Shown: positions 8,450 through 17,645, numbered from the stretch's first letter. The stretch: DNA of 31,118 nt from UBA3210 sp048359995 (GCA_048359995.1 DBGCPK010000009.1:1-31118), one strand, 5' to 3'. Translations and numbers: made by a program. Notes: generated by a model from the letters alone, not told the origin.

Positions 8450-9667
8450 ATATTTTTTATAACGGGAAAAATTCTTCTTTTCGATGCGGAAATTTCCACG
8501 AAAACCCGTCTCTTCCTCACGATAATCCACGACGCTCTGCGTGTCCATAATTTCATAGAACACCCTGCTGTCTTCGTAAGGTATGAACAGCGGGATTTCA
8601 AAGTAAAGATCTCCGAGATATCGGTCGATCAAATTCCAAATCGCATCGACGTACGCGTCGTCTTTGAGCGAAACCAACAGTTCGTTTTCTTTCATCATCG
8701 GAAGAGGCGGATCGATGCGGTCGATTTTGTTGTAAATGCGGACGATTTTCTTTTCTCCTACGTAATTGCCGACCACGCGGTCGAGCAATTCTTCCTGCTC
8801 CGGAAAAGAGTCGTCGGAAAAATCGATCACTTCCAGAATCAAATCGGCGCAAGCGATCTTTTCGAAAGTCGAACCGAACGAGCGCACCAAATGAACCGGA
8901 AGAGAATCGATAAAACCGACCGTATCCGAAAGAAGAAACGGAAGATGACCTTTTCCTTTGATCAGACGCGTCGCCGTGTCCAACGTGGCAAAGAGCCGAT
9001 TTTCCTCCAAAACCGGCGTTTTCTTCGCATTTTCTGTTCGCGCGATAAAGCGGTTCATCAATGTCGATTTGCCCGCGTTGGTGTATCCGACGATCGCGAC
9101 GGAGGGTATCGCGGGTTGCAAGTTCTCTTCGCGGATTCTTCTTTTCTGAATCCGTTCCAGCTCTTTCTCTTTTTTCGCGATCTCCTTTCGGATCTGATAT
9201 CTGCGGATTTCGCCGCTTTTTTCGCCGCTTCCGCGATTATTTCCTTTTCCCGACGTTATCTGATCGTATCCGGAGGAGCGATCGGTCAATTCGGCGAGTT
9301 GCTGTTTCGCCAAAGCGATCTCCACTTCGAGTTTGGCTTCTTTGGTTTTCGCGCGCATTTCGAAAATTCGGATGATGACCATCGTGCGATCCCAAACCTC
9401 GACGTTCAGTTGCTCTTTCAGATTTCTCACTTGCAAAGCACTGAGCATATGATTGAAAACGACCAAATCGATACTTTTCGACAAAATACCCAATCCGATG
9501 CGGCCGATCTGTCCGGAAGAGACGAAAGTCGATCTTCGGACGGAAACGACTTCGAATTCCAGTTCCTCTTTGACTTCGATGTTCAGCGTATGCAAAAGGT
9601 TTCTCATCTCTTTCAAGGACGAGAAGTAATAGGAATTCTGATAACAATTGACGATAATGGCTTTCAT
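8435..9667 (-). CDS. hflX: Ribosome-associated GTPase HflX
   Basis: 410 aa. An N-terminal HflX domain (about 1-180, ending in a helical coiled stretch with ALAKQQLAEL and a Gly-rich GKGNNRGSGEKSGE linker) is followed by the G domain: GYTNAGKST (194-202), FATLD (226-230), DTVGF (248-252) and NKID (313-316). HflX splits stalled or heat-damaged 70S ribosomes. The start ATG overlaps the TAA of the upstream membrane-protein gene (TAATG), so translation is coupled. The 3' end overlaps the convergent guanylate-kinase-like gene by 15 bases and no separate terminator is visible. Confidence 0.93.
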   Translation of the reverse strand: MKAIIVNCYQNSYYFSSLKEMRNLLHTLNIEVKEELEFEVVSVRRSTFVSSGQIGRIGLGILSKSIDLVVFNHMLSALQVRNLKEQLNVEVWDRTMVIIRIFEMRAKTKEAKLEVEIALAKQQLAELTDRSSGYDQITSGKGNNRGSGEKSGEIRRYQIRKEIAKKEKELERIQKRRIREENLQPAIPSVAIVGYTNAGKSTLMNRFIARTENAKKTPVLEENRLFATLDTATRLIKGKGHLPFLLSDTVGFIDSLPVHLVRSFGSTFEKIACADLILEVIDFSDDSFPEQEELLDRVVGNYVGEKKIVRIYNKIDRIDPPLPMMKENELLVSLKDDAYVDAIWNLIDRYLGDLYFEIPLFIPYEDSRVFYEIMDTQSVVDYREEETGFRGNFRIEKKNFSRYKKYLKRP

Positions 9668-10038
9668 TAAAATGCGATATCCTCCGCGCCGGTAACTTCC
9701 GTTCCCGGACTGAATAAGTTGATTACCCTCAGCGCTCCGGCGATCAGTACCAGAAGCGTGGCAATCATGAAGATGAAACTCGAACTGGTCTGTTCGCGTT
9801 TATAGGTTTCGATGGCATCGAAGATAAAGTAGATAATTCCGATCAGAATGATGACCGCGCTGAGACGTGAGCGGAAAATGATCTTTCCGTATTCATTCTG
9901 GTACGTAGTACGCCCTTTGGCGATTTCGATCAGCAACTTGATGACGGTAATGCTGATCAAAATGGCGACGATCGACGCGACAAGAAAGAAAATCTGCGCG
10001 CGGTATCTGCGAATTTGACGGATCGTTTCTTCGTTCAT
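9667..10038 (-). CDS. Small membrane protein with three predicted TM helices
   Basis: 123 aa starting at the ATG at 10038 (MNEETIRQIRRYRAQ). The longer open frame upstream runs inside the ABC-F gene and is rejected. Hydrophobic segments lie at about 16-38, 58-76 and 86-108, with a Lys/Arg-rich segment between the first two, so the N-terminus is probably inside. I do not recognise the family. It lies between the ABC-F gene (stop 26 bases upstream) and hflX (TAATG overlap), so it is cotranscribed with a translation factor. It has no clear Shine-Dalgarno site, but a perfect TATAAT ends 6 bases before the ATG. Confidence 0.7.
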   Translation of the reverse strand: MNEETIRQIRRYRAQIFFLVASIVAILISITVIKLLIEIAKGRTTYQNEYGKIIFRSRLSAVIILIGIIYFIFDAIETYKREQTSSSFIFMIATLLVLIAGALRVINLFSPGTEVTGAEDIAF

Positions 10039-10044
10039 ATTTCC

Positions 10045-10063
10045 ATTATATGAACGACCGTTC
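10045..10063 (-). promoter_or_regulatory. Palindrome plus TATAAT placed for a leaderless transcript
   Basis: A 12-bp palindrome GAACG-AC-CGTTC (10052-10063) begins one base after the ABC-F stop codon. Just after it on the minus strand comes TATAAT (10045-10050), then six bases, then the ATG at 10038. A start at the usual distance would fall on the A of ATG. The best -35 (TTGTAA) is only 14 bases away, so promoter activity is uncertain. The palindrome could be an operator or a weak attenuator. Confidence 0.4.
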
Positions 10064-10064
10064 G

Positions 10065-11648
10065 TTACAATTCTTTGCCGTATTTTCCGATAAATTCGTC
10101 GTATGTCCCGTCGAAATCGATCCAATGATCTTCCGAAAGAAAGAGGATTCTGTCGGCAACCGATTGAATCAATTCGTGATCGTGGCTGGTGAAGAGAATA
10201 ACCCCTTTGAAGTTGATCATCGCCTTGTTGAGCGAAGAAACGGTTTCCAAATCCAAATGATTGGTCGGATCGTCCAGCAAAATCAGATTCGGGCTTTCCA
10301 ACATCAATTTGGCGAGCATACAGCGGACTCTTTCGCCGCCGGAAAGGACTTTCGCCTTTTTCAGCGCTTCTTCGTTGGAGAACAACATTCTTCCCAGCCA
10401 ACCGCGAAGATAGGTTTCGTTTTGATCTTTGGAATACGGTCTCAACCAAGAGATCAGATTCTCTTCGTTCGACTCGAAATAAGCCGAGTTGTCAGCGGGA
10501 AGATAGCTTGGTTTTACCGTTATTCCGAATTTGAAAATTCCCCCGCTTGGAGATTCTTCGCCCGCGAGAATGCGAAACAGCGTAGTCACCGCGAGTGAAT
10601 TCTTCGCAAGAAAAGCGACCTTCTGATTCTTTTTCAATGAGAAATCAAGATGCGAGAAGAACCCTTTCGCAGACAAGTCTTTCACGTCGAGTACGTCGTT
10701 GCCGATTTCCCTTTCCGCCCGAAAATCGATGAACGGATAGACTCTGGAACTCGGGACAAGGTCGTCCAGTTCGATTTTTTCCAATTCTTTTTTTCGGCTC
10801 GTCGCCTGTCTGGATTTGCTGGCATTCGCGGAAAAACGAGCGATAAACTCCTGCAATTCCTTGATTTTCTGTTCCTTTTTCACATTGGACTCGCGCATCT
10901 GCCTTTGGATCAATTGACTCGACTCGTACCAAAAAGCGTAATTTCCGATATACAGGCGAATGCTGCCGTAATCGACGTCGAGAATGCGTGTGCAGACCTT
11001 ATTCAGAAAGTAGCGGTCGTGCGAAACGACGATGACCGTATTGGGAAAGCCGTAAAGGAAATTCTCCAACCATTGAGAAGCGAGCATATCCAGATTATTG
11101 GTCGGTTCATCGAGTAAAAGGATATCGGGATTCCCGAACAACGCCTGCGCCAGAAGTACTTTTACCTTTTCTTTCGGCTCGATTTCTTTCATCGGGCAAT
11201 CGTGGCGATGCGGGGCGATACCCAAAGAAGACAGGAGATTCCTCGCTTCGCTGTCGGCATTCCAGCCGTCGAGTTCGGCGAATTCGTTTTCCAGTTCGCC
11301 CGCGCGAAGTCCGTCGGCTTCGTCGAAATCGCTTTTGGCGTACAACTCTTCGCGTTCCCTGATCACTTCGACGAGACGGCGATGTCCCTGTATCACGGTA
11401 TCGACCAGCGAGAATTCGTCGTAGGCGTTCTGATTCTGTCTCAGCACAGACATTCTCTCGCGGTCGGTCAGCAGAACGCTTCCCGACGTCGGTTCCAATT
11501 CACTGGACAGGATTTTCAGAAAAGTCGTCTTTCCCGCACCATTCGCGCCGATAATCCCATAGCAGTTGCCTTTTTGAAACGAAAGGTTGACTTCTTTGAA
11601 GAGAGTTCTTCCGCCGAATTGCATCGATACGTCATGAATTTCCAGCAT
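10065..11648 (-). CDS. ABC-F ATPase, YkpA/YbiT-like
   Basis: 527 aa with two ABC domains and no membrane segments, joined by a charged helical linker (about 245-300, QIQRQMRESNVKKEQK-type), as in ABC-F proteins that act in the ribosomal E site. Domain 1 has a good Walker A (GANGAGKT, 34-41) and LLLDEPTNNLD, but its signature is IEPKEK instead of LSGGE. Domain 2 has a good signature (LSGGER, 435-440) but its Walker A is degenerate (AKNSLAVTT, without the Lys) and its Walker B ends LLDDP, with Asp for the catalytic Glu. Asymmetric sites are known among YkpA/YbiT relatives, so this may be a family trait. The ATG overlaps the end of the SDR gene by 17 bases. Confidence 0.85.
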   Translation of the reverse strand: MLEIHDVSMQFGGRTLFKEVNLSFQKGNCYGIIGANGAGKTTFLKILSSELEPTSGSVLLTDRERMSVLRQNQNAYDEFSLVDTVIQGHRRLVEVIREREELYAKSDFDEADGLRAGELENEFAELDGWNADSEARNLLSSLGIAPHRHDCPMKEIEPKEKVKVLLAQALFGNPDILLLDEPTNNLDMLASQWLENFLYGFPNTVIVVSHDRYFLNKVCTRILDVDYGSIRLYIGNYAFWYESSQLIQRQMRESNVKKEQKIKELQEFIARFSANASKSRQATSRKKELEKIELDDLVPSSRVYPFIDFRAEREIGNDVLDVKDLSAKGFFSHLDFSLKKNQKVAFLAKNSLAVTTLFRILAGEESPSGGIFKFGITVKPSYLPADNSAYFESNEENLISWLRPYSKDQNETYLRGWLGRMLFSNEEALKKAKVLSGGERVRCMLAKLMLESPNLILLDDPTNHLDLETVSSLNKAMINFKGVILFTSHDHELIQSVADRILFLSEDHWIDFDGTYDEFIGKYGKEL

Positions 11649-12534
11649 GGTTTTCCCTCCTCTTCAAGTAGGCTTCCGTCTCTTCGACAATGGCTTTTTT
11701 GGAATAAGCCGGCATCGGAACAATTTGAGGATATCCGGAAAGAGCGAAAATTCCGCGAGGGCGAATCATCTTTTTCTTCTCTTCGGTGGTCAAAGCCAAA
11801 AGATTGGTCAAAGCCGCCTTTTCGGCGCTGTGAGTGAATAAATACAGGAAAGCATGACCGGCGCGAATAAACCATCGCGGAAATCCAGTTTGATCGGACG
11901 AGATGATATTCGTCTTGCAGAGACCCGGATGAGCGACGATCACTTCGGTTTGCCCTTCATTCTGCATCATTTCGAAACATAACCGACTCAAACAACGCTT
12001 GGAGTAACCGTAAAGTTTATTTCGGCGCATCGTATCGACATCTTCCATTTTTAAATTTCTTCGGCTCAAAAAAGCCGTCAGAGAAGAAACGACGACGACT
12101 TTCGCGCGACATCTTTCCAACATCGGATTCAGCTTTTTCCATAGCCGATAGACTCCCAAATAGTTCGTTCCGAAAGTCAATTCGAATCCGTCTTTGGTTC
12201 GAGAATGGTTTTTCGGAAAATAGATGCCTGCGTTGAAGACAATTCCGTCGATCCGATCGTAATTCTTTTCGATCGCATCGGCAAAAGAAGCGATGCTTTC
12301 CAAGCGGCTCTGATCGTATTCGATGAGATCGATTTCCGATGAAGGGAATCGAGCGAGCAGTTCTTTTCTCGCCGTTTCCCCTTTCTCCGGATTTCGGCAC
12401 GCCATGATTAGATGCGCGCCCTTGTACAAGATCCCCGCGGCCGTCTGAAACCCGAGACCGCTGTTAGCGCCGGTTACGATGATGATTTTTCCTTTCAAAG
12501 TAGGAAGGCGATCGAGATATTTTCCGTATTTCAT
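11632..12534 (-). CDS. Short-chain dehydrogenase/reductase
   Basis: 300 aa, a classical SDR. The cofactor loop is TGANSGLG (21-28), with ACRNP after the second strand (Arg favours NADP). NAG lies at 101-103, the catalytic Ser at 150-151 (VVVSSLTAF), and YxxxK is Y175-GYS-K179. The N-terminal extension and the TGANSGLG/ACRN/HPG pattern resemble retinol-dehydrogenase- and protochlorophyllide-reductase-like SDRs, which act on lipid-like or aromatic carbonyls. The substrate cannot be told. The start overlaps the nrnA stop codon (ATGA), so it is translationally coupled to nrnA. Confidence 0.85.
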   Translation of the reverse strand: MKYGKYLDRLPTLKGKIIIVTGANSGLGFQTAAGILYKGAHLIMACRNPEKGETARKELLARFPSSEIDLIEYDQSRLESIASFADAIEKNYDRIDGIVFNAGIYFPKNHSRTKDGFELTFGTNYLGVYRLWKKLNPMLERCRAKVVVVSSLTAFLSRRNLKMEDVDTMRRNKLYGYSKRCLSRLCFEMMQNEGQTEVIVAHPGLCKTNIISSDQTGFPRWFIRAGHAFLYLFTHSAEKAALTNLLALTTEEKKKMIRPRGIFALSGYPQIVPMPAYSKKAIVEETEAYLKRRENHAGNS

Positions 12535-13505
12535 TCGATCAGCGCCTCTAAATCTTTGATCAGAGAATCCAGTTCGTCCATCGAAGTCAACGTAGCGCCC
12601 GAAGCGTTGATGTGACCTCCTCCGCGATACTTTTCGGCCACTTCGGAGATGTCGATTTTCTTGCTTCGGATCGATACGCGAAATTCCTTTTTATCCGCTA
12701 ATTCGGTGATGCAGAACCAAATCGGAACTCCTTTGATGTTGCTCATCAGAGAGAGGTGCATCTTTCCGTTTTCGCTGTGAATCTTCAATTCTTTCAAATC
12801 TCGGTCGGTCAGCACGTAATAGGCGATTCCCTTTTCCGTTATCTGCATATGATTCAAAACAAATTTCTGGAAATTCAGCGAATTCAAATCGGTTTCATAC
12901 ATCAAATCGAAGACGCCGTAACTCGGTTTCAACCCGATGTCGAGCAATTTCGCGGCCGTGCGCAAAGTATCCCCGTCCACGGACGGAAACAGAAAACGGC
13001 CGGAATCGCCCACGATTCCGGAATAAAAATACTTAGCCGAAAGCAACGAAAGCGGATATTTCTTTTCGTTGATCGAACAGAACGTCGCGACCAATTCGCT
13101 CGCGGAAGACAATTCGTTGGCGACGATATTGATATTTCCGTAAGGCTCTTTGTTCGGGTGATGATCGAATTTGATCAGATATTCCGCTTTCTTGTAATGC
13201 TCATCGTCGATCCGGCTGCTATTCCCCGTATCGACGACAATCGCCAAAAACGGTTTCTCGTAAAAGGATTCGTCTACTTTTTCCATTTTCGGATAGAGTC
13301 GTCCCGTAAACGTGGAATGATCTTCTCCGACGTAATGTACGATTTTGTCAGGAAACGATTCCCTGATCCAAAAAGCCAGACCCAGTTGCGTTCCGAATGC
13401 GTCGAAATCCGGTTTCTGATGACGAAAGACCACGATATGGTCATACGCTTTGATTTTTTTCAATGCTTCTTTGAATTCTCTTTTAAATTGCCGTTTTAAT
13501 TCCAT
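12531..13505 (-). CDS. nrnA: DHH/DHHA1 phosphoesterase, NrnA-like
   Basis: 324 aa, the normal NrnA length. DHH motif I is RHQKPDFDAFG (28-38), motif II is VDTGN (D92), motif III is DHHPN (114-118), and the C-terminal DHHA1 motif is GGGHINASGA from 295. NrnA-type proteins degrade nano-RNA and pAp, and related enzymes hydrolyse cyclic dinucleotide products. All metal-binding residues seem to be present. It starts 9 bases after the cysteine desulfurase stop and its own stop overlaps the SDR start. DHH phosphoesterases of this type are also found near ezrA in Bacillus. Confidence 0.9.
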   Translation of the reverse strand: MELKRQFKREFKEALKKIKAYDHIVVFRHQKPDFDAFGTQLGLAFWIRESFPDKIVHYVGEDHSTFTGRLYPKMEKVDESFYEKPFLAIVVDTGNSSRIDDEHYKKAEYLIKFDHHPNKEPYGNINIVANELSSASELVATFCSINEKKYPLSLLSAKYFYSGIVGDSGRFLFPSVDGDTLRTAAKLLDIGLKPSYGVFDLMYETDLNSLNFQKFVLNHMQITEKGIAYYVLTDRDLKELKIHSENGKMHLSLMSNIKGVPIWFCITELADKKEFRVSIRSKKIDISEVAEKYRGGGHINASGATLTSMDELDSLIKDLEALIE

Positions 13506-13514
13506 TTTTCTACC

Positions 13515-14636
13515 TCACTTGATGCTTTGCAATATTTCTTTTAACGTTTCCGTAAATACCTTGATCTCCGATTCGTCGTTCAGATAGGATAGCGATACGC
13601 GAATCGAATTTTCGCTGATCCGATCGCTCTTGCCCATCGCTTTCAGCACGTGGCTCAGACTCGCTTTTTTGCTCGAACAAGCGGATTGGGTGGAAACGTA
13701 AATTCCTCGATTGGAAAGGGCTTCGCTGACGACCGACGCCTTTTTACCTACGAAAAAGTTGACGATATACGGGCTTCCGTCTTCGGGTGAATTGAAACCC
13801 ACCCCGTCGATTAAACTCAGCCGTTCTTTCAACAGCGTCGAAAGCCTTTTTACGTATTCGTAGCGATCTTTCTGGTTTTCCAGTGCAATTCTGAGCGCCT
13901 TCGCCAGACAGACTTCGTAAGGGAAATTGGTCGTTCCCGAGCGATATGTGAATTCCTGACCGCCGCCGCTTAGCAAAGGAAGCAGATCGGCGCGGCTTCT
14001 TTTCAGCAGAACTCCCGAACCCTTGAACCCGTTGATCTTGTGGGCGCTGAAACTGATCAGATCGACGTTTTCGTAATCGATTTCGACTTTTCCGATCGTC
14101 TGGGTCGCATCGACGTGAAAAAAGATTTTCGGATATTCTTTCAACATCTTTCCGATTTTTTCGATTTCGTTGATAGAGCCGACTTCGTTGTTGACTCCCA
14201 TTAAAGAAACCAAAATCGTCTCGTCGCAGATCGCCTTTTCCAAATCGGCGACGTCGATTTTTCCCTGTCCGTTCAAAGGCAGGTATGTGACGCGGAATCC
14301 GTAATCTTCTTCCAAGCGCTTAAAACTGTTCAGCACAGAAGCGTGTTCACCCGACGATGTGATCAGGTGTTTGCCCCGATTCCGATATTTCAGCGCGATT
14401 CCCTTGATTGCCAGATTGTTCGACTCGGTTGCCCCGCTGGTAAAAATCACTTCCTGTTCGGAAAAATTCATCAGTTTAGCGATCTGCAACCGCGCTTGTT
14501 TTTCCAACTGACCGACTTCGAATCCTAATTTATGAGCGGAGGAAGTATTGGCAAAATAGCGCTGATTGATCTGAACGAACGTATCCAGAATTTCTCGGTT
14601 CAGCGGACTTGTCGCCGCGTGATCCAAATAAATCAT
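13515..14636 (-). CDS. Cysteine desulfurase (NifS/IscS family)
   Basis: 373 aa PLP enzyme that moves sulfur from cysteine to acceptors for Fe-S clusters or tRNA thiolation. MIYLDHAATSP opens the protein. SGEHAS (H98), DATQT (D176, Q179) and SFSAHK (K200, the PLP lysine) form the cofactor site. The catalytic Cys is C320 in STQSACSSK, in a long flexible loop as in NifS/IscS (class I). In Bacillus the desulfurase NifZ sits next to ezrA and feeds ThiI for 4-thiouridine; here it also follows ezrA but no thiI is seen downstream. The start has AGGAGGAG 7-14 bases upstream. Confidence 0.92.
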   Translation of the reverse strand: MIYLDHAATSPLNREILDTFVQINQRYFANTSSAHKLGFEVGQLEKQARLQIAKLMNFSEQEVIFTSGATESNNLAIKGIALKYRNRGKHLITSSGEHASVLNSFKRLEEDYGFRVTYLPLNGQGKIDVADLEKAICDETILVSLMGVNNEVGSINEIEKIGKMLKEYPKIFFHVDATQTIGKVEIDYENVDLISFSAHKINGFKGSGVLLKRSRADLLPLLSGGGQEFTYRSGTTNFPYEVCLAKALRIALENQKDRYEYVKRLSTLLKERLSLIDGVGFNSPEDGSPYIVNFFVGKKASVVSEALSNRGIYVSTQSACSSKKASLSHVLKAMGKSDRISENSIRVSLSYLNDESEIKVFTETLKEILQSIK

Positions 14637-14696
14637 TCTCTTCTCCTCCTGTAATTTAGGATATGCTTTCCGGAAAAAATGCTCTATTTGAACAGC

Positions 14697-16421
14697 CTAC
14701 TTGACATCCGGACGCATTTTTTTGATGATGACGACCGTTTCGTCGATCGTTCGGGTAAAATCTCCCTCGAAGAAGGAGGTCCCCGCGTTATTCAAGGCGT
14801 ATTTGCAATCGAGAAATCCTTGGCGATATTGATTGGCATAGACGATCGAATCTTCGGCGTACTTTCTTTGGGAAGCGTTTTCTTCTACCTCTTTCAGAAG
14901 ATTTTTGATCAGTTCTTCGGCGTAAGACAAGGTATCCGAAGCGCTTTGCACGTCGATCGGCTGAACCTTGATGATATCCCCGATATCTTCTAAATAGGTA
15001 TACGCCCGATCGAAAGGCAACTTCATGCGGTCGGTAAACGACGGAACGTTGATTTCGCGAATTTCTCCCTGCGCGTCTTTGAGTTTGAGATAGTATGCGC
15101 AGATCTTCGCGTAAATCTCCTCCGAATCCTGTTTCAACGAAAGAAGATAACGATTGAAATCGCGAATAATATCCTGAATTCTTTTCATCTCCTCTTCCAT
15201 ATCTTTCATTTTGAGGACGATGATCGAAAAAGGCTGTCTCGTAGACGAATGAATAAAGGTGTCGAGATCGCGCTTGATGTGCGAAACGCGGTCGATGTCG
15301 TTTTCGAGTTCCTCCACTTTATCCAAATAGTGATCTTTGATCAAATAGACATCTTTATAATTCGGCAACATCCTTTTGATCTTCATAAACTGCTTTTCCA
15401 AACCATAGGTATCGTTGTACATCTGCTCGCTGTTTTCGTCGAAGAATTTCTTCGCCTGCTCTTCGTCGTCGAAGGACTTGTAAATATTCATGATGTCTTC
15501 GTCGATCTCGTCGAGAGTTTCCTGCACCTTGTCGAAATTAAATCCGGCCACTTTTTTGTAACAGTCTTCCAGCATCAATTTGTAATTCTCGATTTTCGAC
15601 ATCACTTTCAAATGATGCAGAGGATAATTCTGCTTTTCCAGTTCATCGTAACGGATTTTCACTTCCTCGATCTTTTTCGGTATGACTTTGGAGATGCGAA
15701 CGCAGAAAACCGGAATCTTGTCGAAAGAATCCAGCATCGCGGTCAAGACTTTTTCGATAATCGGAAGTTTTTCGTTGGCCTCCTCGTAGCGCGCGGCGGA
15801 GGAAAAATCTTCGCATTCCAGAAACAACTGATCGATCTTGCCGTAAAAGCGGTCGAAAGAGTCTTTGATGATTTTCAGTTCGTTTTCGTGAATATTGCAC
15901 TTCTCTTTCAATTCGCGGTACATTCTCTGCAATTTGATCTCTTCTTGATGAAATTCCTCGTCTTTCTGCAAGAGTTTGTTCAGTTCGTTGTACAGTTCGA
16001 TTACCTTGCGATCGAATTCGACGACGATCGTCTTGGTCGAGTTGATCAGATTGCCGATACCGTGGTATTTTTTCTCTCCGATCGTGGTATTGAGACCCGA
16101 GATGGCCACGTAGGAATTTCTGTCGTTTTCTTGAAGAATCTCTTGGTAGCGTTGCGTGTAAGTCTCGTGATATTGGATGTATTCCAAATTCTGATTGGAG
16201 ATGTAATCCAGTCGGGCGATAAACTGCTCGATATCTTCCACGAGAAGCGTGTGCAACCTCCGGTAACGCTTTTCGAGTTCTCTGACTACTTTTCTCTGAC
16301 GGCTTCGCCGGATCACAAAGAGATAAATCAAAGAAAGTCCGACGATCAATAAGACGATGATGATCGCGATCATACTGATCAGAAAGAGATAATTGTCAAA
16401 TAGACTGCTCAAAAATTTCAT
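14697..16421 (-). CDS. ezrA: Septation ring regulator EzrA
   Basis: 574 aa from the ATG at 16421, chosen because AAGGTGGG precedes it at the right distance; an ATG at 16445 is possible. A single N-terminal TM helix (about residues 11-38, ending VIRRSRQRK) is followed by about 530 residues of spectrin-like coiled coil. This is the EzrA plan: outside-in membrane anchor with a cytoplasmic arch that binds FtsZ and controls Z-ring number and cell-wall synthesis in Bacilli. The C-terminal stretch AEDSIVYANQYRQ resembles the EzrA end with its NRYR motif. Presence of EzrA is the best single marker that the organism belongs to the Bacilli. Cysteine desulfurase follows after 60 bases. Confidence 0.88.
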   Translation of the reverse strand: MKFLSSLFDNYLFLISMIAIIIVLLIVGLSLIYLFVIRRSRQRKVVRELEKRYRRLHTLLVEDIEQFIARLDYISNQNLEYIQYHETYTQRYQEILQENDRNSYVAISGLNTTIGEKKYHGIGNLINSTKTIVVEFDRKVIELYNELNKLLQKDEEFHQEEIKLQRMYRELKEKCNIHENELKIIKDSFDRFYGKIDQLFLECEDFSSAARYEEANEKLPIIEKVLTAMLDSFDKIPVFCVRISKVIPKKIEEVKIRYDELEKQNYPLHHLKVMSKIENYKLMLEDCYKKVAGFNFDKVQETLDEIDEDIMNIYKSFDDEEQAKKFFDENSEQMYNDTYGLEKQFMKIKRMLPNYKDVYLIKDHYLDKVEELENDIDRVSHIKRDLDTFIHSSTRQPFSIIVLKMKDMEEEMKRIQDIIRDFNRYLLSLKQDSEEIYAKICAYYLKLKDAQGEIREINVPSFTDRMKLPFDRAYTYLEDIGDIIKVQPIDVQSASDTLSYAEELIKNLLKEVEENASQRKYAEDSIVYANQYRQGFLDCKYALNNAGTSFFEGDFTRTIDETVVIIKKMRPDVK

Positions 16422-16440
16422 ATAGTTCACCCACCTTTTT

Positions 16441-16467
16441 ATCATACAATAATTGAAACAATTATTG
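16441..16467 (-). promoter_or_regulatory. Inverted repeat and possible -10 box upstream of ezrA
   Basis: A perfect 9-bp inverted repeat with a 3-base centre, CAATAATTG-AAA-CAATTATTG (16447-16467), abuts TATGAT (16441-16446, minus strand). No good -35 is visible. It may be an operator in a weak ezrA promoter or a transcript hairpin between the DUF3810 gene and ezrA. Confidence 0.4.
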
Positions 16468-16493
16468 AATATTTACTTGCCAATAAAATCGAT

Positions 16494-17639
16494 TTATCCG
16501 CCTGTTTGCTCGTCGTAGAGGGCGAAAAACAATTTCTGGTACGGGGAGTACTCTTCGATGACGTAAATCGGTCGGCCGGAAGAATCGGTCTCCCCCGAAT
16601 CGACGTGTTCCGAAGAATCGATATAATCGTCGGTTCCCTTGTCGCTTCCATTGATTCTTAAATAGAAATCATTGATAAAATCGCTGAATTTCGCCAAAAT
16701 ATCGTGTTTCCTCCAAAAATCGTTTCCTGCCCCGTATTCTTTGCGTATCGCTTCGTTCAAGGACAGATAGGTGCTTTCATAATACTGGTAATCGGTCAAC
16801 GCGTATATGCTCAGAAGCGAGGAGAATCCGGCGTAATAGCCGGCGTAGCGAAGATAATCGTCGTCGCTGGACAGAAGCACGTACAGGGCGACCAGATTGG
16901 CGTCGTCTTCGCGATAAACTCCTTTGCTGTGGGCGATTTCGTGCGCCATGACATGAGGCAGTTCCGACGGAGGACAGTCGGTATTGACGGCAATTTCGCC
17001 AAGAGGCGCGAAAGTCACGCCCGTAATCTGCATCTCCGAGAACAAAGGAGAAAAGAGCAATTTTTTCACCCGTCCCGTATGCGGATTGAAGTAAGAATCA
17101 TCGAGTTTCGCATACGATTCCTCGATCTTTTCATTCAGTTCCTCGAAAGAATAAGGCGATCGCGCAAACCCCGATTCCCCGTAAGTCAATCCGGAAGCGA
17201 TGCGGTTGTAGTCATCCAAATAATACGCGACCGAAGCGTCGATAAACTCACGACTCACTTCTTTTTCATATGCAGGAACGGGAACGGGACTTCTCCAATA
17301 ACTCATCGAAGCGACGGCAAAATACCAATCGAGACAGAAGAAAGCGATCAAGAGGAGATCGATGAAAAAACGGAGCGACTGATTCCATTTTTTAGTGAAA
17401 AGACTTTTCGCTATCCGCCATAAAAAGAGCAATAAAAGAAGAAAAAGCGAAAACAAAAAGAGTTCGTAAAAAGAAAAAGGAATCCACGAAAACAAAACGC
17501 CGACAATTCGCGCGTAATTTGTAGAAACGTAACGAACGTAAGCGTCGGCGATTCGCGGGTCGTTTTTCAGGAAGAACAAAGTCAGAAAAATCCCGCATAG
17601 GAGTACGAATATCATCGTTTTTTTCATCCACTTTTTCAT
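16494..17639 (-). CDS. DUF3810 membrane zinc metallopeptidase
   Basis: 381 aa. TM helices lie at about 7-25, 56-78 and 92-112, followed by an extracytoplasmic domain with the zinc motif HEIAHSKGVYREDD (H233, E234, H237, and E244 as probable third ligand). This is the pattern of the DUF3810 family of predicted membrane metallopeptidases; no substrate is known. The C-terminal tail is acidic and low in complexity (DSSEHVDSGETDSS). The ATG at 17639 has no ribosome site; an alternative ATG at 17627 (MKKTMIF) would give a classic-looking N-terminus. A promoter ends 6 bases before the first ATG. The neighbour ezrA suggests a role at the cell wall or septum, by position only. Confidence 0.82.
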   Translation of the reverse strand: MKKWMKKTMIFVLLCGIFLTLFFLKNDPRIADAYVRYVSTNYARIVGVLFSWIPFSFYELFLFSLFLLLLLFLWRIAKSLFTKKWNQSLRFFIDLLLIAFFCLDWYFAVASMSYWRSPVPVPAYEKEVSREFIDASVAYYLDDYNRIASGLTYGESGFARSPYSFEELNEKIEESYAKLDDSYFNPHTGRVKKLLFSPLFSEMQITGVTFAPLGEIAVNTDCPPSELPHVMAHEIAHSKGVYREDDANLVALYVLLSSDDDYLRYAGYYAGFSSLLSIYALTDYQYYESTYLSLNEAIRKEYGAGNDFWRKHDILAKFSDFINDFYLRINGSDKGTDDYIDSSEHVDSGETDSSGRPIYVIEEYSPYQKLFFALYDEQTGG

Positions 17640-17645
17640 AGATTC

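Noticed and set aside
9667..10449. 260-aa form of the small membrane protein and other long frames inside core genes
   Set aside because: The N-terminal parts are Arg- and Ser-rich shadows of genes on another frame. The starts were placed by ribosome sites, promoters and family lengths.
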